Shown piece by piece: positions 61,608 through 64,000 of a stretch of 64,000 nucleotides of DNA. The stretch covers positions 62,001 to 126,000 of the forward strand of contig NZ_FOBD01000017.1 of the NCBI RefSeq assembly GCF_900109515.1, written 5' to 3'. Source of the DNA: Paenibacillus sp. OK003. GTDB taxonomy: Bacteria; Bacillota; Bacilli; Paenibacillales; Paenibacillaceae. The notes under the pieces were generated by a model. It was not told the DNA's origin, ran no database searches, and was given only the letters and a program-made list of their open reading frames with translations. Position numbers and translations under genes: made by a program. How positions within the stretch are numbered: the first letter of the stretch is position 1; each line of letters starts with the position of its first letter.

Positions 61608-61944
61608 TTTGATATAACCCTCCGTTGTCCATGGCCGGTCAAGCGCCGGTCCTTTTGTTCAAATCCATAGTTTAGGGTATGAGCTGGCTGGATCTGATAG
61701 AACCTGATTTAAGAGAAACGAAGGCATTCCATATGTGGAGATTTCTGACTCATTCCTGCTATGTATTTTTAAAAAACGTTGATCTGTCGCGGAATCCCGT
61801 TCCGCAAAGTACCAACCATTCTTCAAAAAGCATGCTCTTTCATTCCGTTCAGAATTGGTACAGAATATGATGTTATGCTATATAAGTTAGGACCAGCTAT
61901 TAATAGAATCAGGTACTAGGTACTGATCCATTTGAACGTTGAAC
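61608..61944. other. murA-spoIID gap
   Basis: About 340 bp without a convincing gene. A CATACCCT block at 61674-61681 (minus strand) may be a weak sigma-E -10 element for spoIID, and GCGGAA/TTCCGC forms a small hairpin near 61791. A 63-codon plus-strand frame here lacks a ribosome site. Confidence 0.35.
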
Positions 61945-61976
61945 ACAAAAAAAGCCAAGCCAGATGGCTTAGCTTT
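61945..61976 (-). terminator. intrinsic terminator of murA
   Basis: AAGCTAAGCC pairs with GGCTTGGCTT around ATCT and is followed by T7 on the minus strand, about 100 nt after the murA stop. Confidence 0.85.
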
Positions 61977-62074
61977 TGATCTGAATTTTAATGACAGTAC
62001 GCAGCTCTCGTGTCCGCAATTTCCAATGATGTGTGATTCATACTAGAGAGCAACGCCTATTGTCCAATTCGATG

Positions 62075-63421
62075 TTATGCCCAGGTCGGTTGTACTTTGA
62101 AAAGCGGTACTTCTTCCCCGACTTTTTCATTCGATGCTTTAACTGCATCCAGCTTAGGCTCTTCAACCGAAATACGATAAATATCGGCTCCAAGTCCATT
62201 AAGCTTCTCAGCGAGATGTACGTAGCCACGGTCGATGTGATGAACACCGCCCACTTCCGTTGTACCTTCAGCAACAAGACCCGCGATAATAAGTGCGGCA
62301 CCCGCACGCAAATCGGTAGCTGTTACTTTGGCACCCTTCAGCTTGGCATTGCCCGTGATGATGGACGAACGTCCTTCAACTTTGATCTCCGCATTCATCA
62401 ATTGGAATTCATCCACATGCATGAAGCGATTTTCAAAAACAGTCTCTGTTACAACAGAGGTTCCTTCAGATGCAAGCAAGAGTGCCATCATTTGGGATTG
62501 CATATCAGTAGGGAAGCCTGGGTATGGTAATGTTTTCACATCCACAGCCTTGAGCGGACGATCCGCAATAACGCGAACGCCATTCTCGTCAGGATGAATG
62601 GTTACACCCATCTCTTCCAGCTTCGCAATAACAGAACCCAAGTGGTCTGAAATCGCACCTTCGATATACACATCACCACCAGAAATTGCAGCAGCAGCCA
62701 TATAGGTACCTGCTTCAACCCGGTCAGGAATGACGGTATGCTTCACACCAGACAGTTTCTCCACACCTTCGATGCGGATGACTCCTGTTCCAGCACCTCG
62801 TACTTTGGCACCCATTCCATTCAGGAAGTTGGCAAGATCCACGATTTCCGGTTCTTTTGCCGCGTTCTCCAGAACAGTTACACCTTCAGCCAATGTTGCA
62901 GCCATCATAATATTTTGAGTGGCACCTACGGAAGCCACATCTAGATAAATTTTCGCGCCACGCAACCTTCCTTGGCTGCGAGCTTCTATATAGCCTTGGC
63001 CCAAGCTGATCTCAGCGCCCATGGCTTCAAAACCTTTCAAATGCTGATCAATAGGTCGTGTACCGATGGCACATCCACCAGGAAGCGAAATTCTTGTATG
63101 ACCCATACGCGTCAACAATGGTCCCATGACCAGAAAAGACGCCCGCATTTTACTTACCCATTCATACGGTGCCTCACAGGAAGTAAGTTTCTCCGCATTT
63201 ACGGTAATCACTTCGTCCCGGTATGTAACACCCGCTCCCAGCGATTCCAACACCTTGTTAATCGTCATCACATCGTCTAGAGGAGGAGCGTCAATAATAA
63301 CGCTTTGTCCTTCTTCCCCTAAGAGAGAGGCAGCGATGATCGGAAGAACAGAATTTTTAGCGCCGCTAACTTTGACACTTCCGGTCAACCTTTTGCCACC
63401 GCGGACGATAAATTTGCTCAT
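62075..63421 (-). CDS. murA: MurA, UDP-GlcNAc 1-carboxyvinyltransferase
   Basis: 448 residues from the second of two ATGs, at 63421, seven bases behind GGAGGG. The N terminus S-K-F-I-V-R-G-G-K-R-L-T-G-S-V-K-V-S-G-A-K-N-S and the catalytic Cys loop L-P-G-G-C-A-I-G-T-R-P-I-D near 115 are present. MurA starts peptidoglycan synthesis by adding enolpyruvate to UDP-GlcNAc and is the fosfomycin target; Cys rather than Asp implies sensitivity. The last 25 residues extend beyond the usual family end. Position upstream of spoIID matches B. subtilis murAA. Confidence 0.96.
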   Translation of the reverse strand: MSKFIVRGGKRLTGSVKVSGAKNSVLPIIAASLLGEEGQSVIIDAPPLDDVMTINKVLESLGAGVTYRDEVITVNAEKLTSCEAPYEWVSKMRASFLVMGPLLTRMGHTRISLPGGCAIGTRPIDQHLKGFEAMGAEISLGQGYIEARSQGRLRGAKIYLDVASVGATQNIMMAATLAEGVTVLENAAKEPEIVDLANFLNGMGAKVRGAGTGVIRIEGVEKLSGVKHTVIPDRVEAGTYMAAAAISGGDVYIEGAISDHLGSVIAKLEEMGVTIHPDENGVRVIADRPLKAVDVKTLPYPGFPTDMQSQMMALLLASEGTSVVTETVFENRFMHVDEFQLMNAEIKVEGRSSIITGNAKLKGAKVTATDLRAGAALIIAGLVAEGTTEVGGVHHIDRGYVHLAEKLNGLGADIYRISVEEPKLDAVKASNEKVGEEVPLFKVQPTWA

Positions 63422-63424
63422 CAT

Positions 63425-64000
63425 GGTTCCCTCCGCGCTTTTATTCCCTTTTCTTCATTCCGGAATACGTGAGCCCTTCTGTAATAGAAAAGACTGTTGC
63501 TGTGTGTGGAATTTCGACATAACCTGGCAAATAATGCCCTTGATGTCTATTCAGAAAAGAATTGGTTTATAATCCATATCGATGATACCACGTGCGTTGC
63601 ATGATGCCCTCCGACTTGTAAATGTAACGCCTTACAGGCCAGCAAACATCTGAACAGACAGATTGGGATGATTATTAGCCGGATTCAACCGGATATCCCG
63701 TTTATAACCACAAAATAAGTGAACAATTGTGAATTCCCTAACTTCCATCATAACATTGTTGAATTGTACGATACAAGCATTTTTACATAAAACATCTCAA
63801 ATTCATCCATTTTGACGTCACACTTTTTTCTTAATTCCTTTGCCGACAACTCATACTCTAATTGTTAACACAATTAATCGATGTTATTCGACATTGTACT
63901 GCTTGAAGAACCTAACAGATGATTAACCAACCATCTCAACATTAAAACAAATGGCGCAACATTTGTGTCCATGACAAATAGTCAATGACAAAGCCTGAAA
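63425..64000. other. upstream region of murA without a visible gene
   Basis: About 575 bp, AT-rich towards 64000. I see no minus-strand frame with a ribosome site and no convincing plus-strand gene. The murA promoter should lie here but I cannot choose one. The next gene is outside the window. Confidence 0.4.

Noticed and set aside
61679..61870. 63-codon plus-strand frame in the spoIID-murA gap
   Set aside because: No ribosome site, no recognised domain and opposite to all neighbours.

Overview
This window looks like chromosome of a Paenibacillus-type endospore-forming, flagellated Firmicute. The evidence is the spore genes (spoIID, spoIIQ, spoIIID, an alpha/beta SASP), competence genes (comFA, comFC), degS-degU, a Bacillus-order flagellar late-gene cluster, and several S-layer-homology (SLH) proteins beside csaB and tagO/tagA. 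All genes but one lie on the minus strand, so transcription runs from 64000 towards 1. I see no rRNA, tRNA, CRISPR array, prophage or insertion sequence.

In transcription order, 54.3-63.4 kb is murA, spoIID, spoIIQ, spoIIID, mbl, flhO, flhP and an EpuA-like small membrane protein, followed by fabZ and a phosphohexomutase. This is close to the Bacillus subtilis order. The 46-51.4 kb block holds a DUF5693 membrane protein, csaB, tagA and tagO, the genes expected to build and pyruvylate a secondary cell-wall polymer. Downstream (28-46 kb) are three very large SLH-domain proteins, which are the expected clients of that polymer, plus unrecognised exported proteins, a SASP and metK. Then come a phosphodiester glycosidase-family exoprotein, degS-degU, a small membrane protein, comFA and comFC.

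From 18.3 kb down to 1.8 kb is a flagellar cluster: yvyF, flgM, flgN, flgK, flgL, yviE, fliW, csrA, hag, then an AT-rich island (about 4.6-12 kb), then flaG, fliD, fliS and fliT. The regulatory logic can be read directly. Sigma-D-like promoters precede hag and flaG, with a weaker one before flgM. fliW and csrA are adjacent, and the hag leader carries a textbook CsrA hairpin plus a CsrA-like Shine-Dalgarno site. The island encodes a GT2-TPR protein, a 1173-residue glycosyltransferase/TagF-like fusion, a TagD-like CDP-glycerol synthase and a decayed SGNH-hydrolase-like gene. It is best read as a flagellin-modification locus that may add glycerol-phosphate to a glycan. The big fusion gene contains G10 and G8 homopolymer tracts, so its expression may be phase-variable.

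The most unusual non-coding material is a 113-bp tandem repeat array, a nested hairpin and a G-quadruplex motif packed between flhO and flhP, and a dispersed imperfect-palindrome element of about 140-155 bp present three times in intergenic DNA. The two ends of the window (csp and an exported DUF4309-like protein at the left, 570 bp without a gene at the right) are unremarkable.
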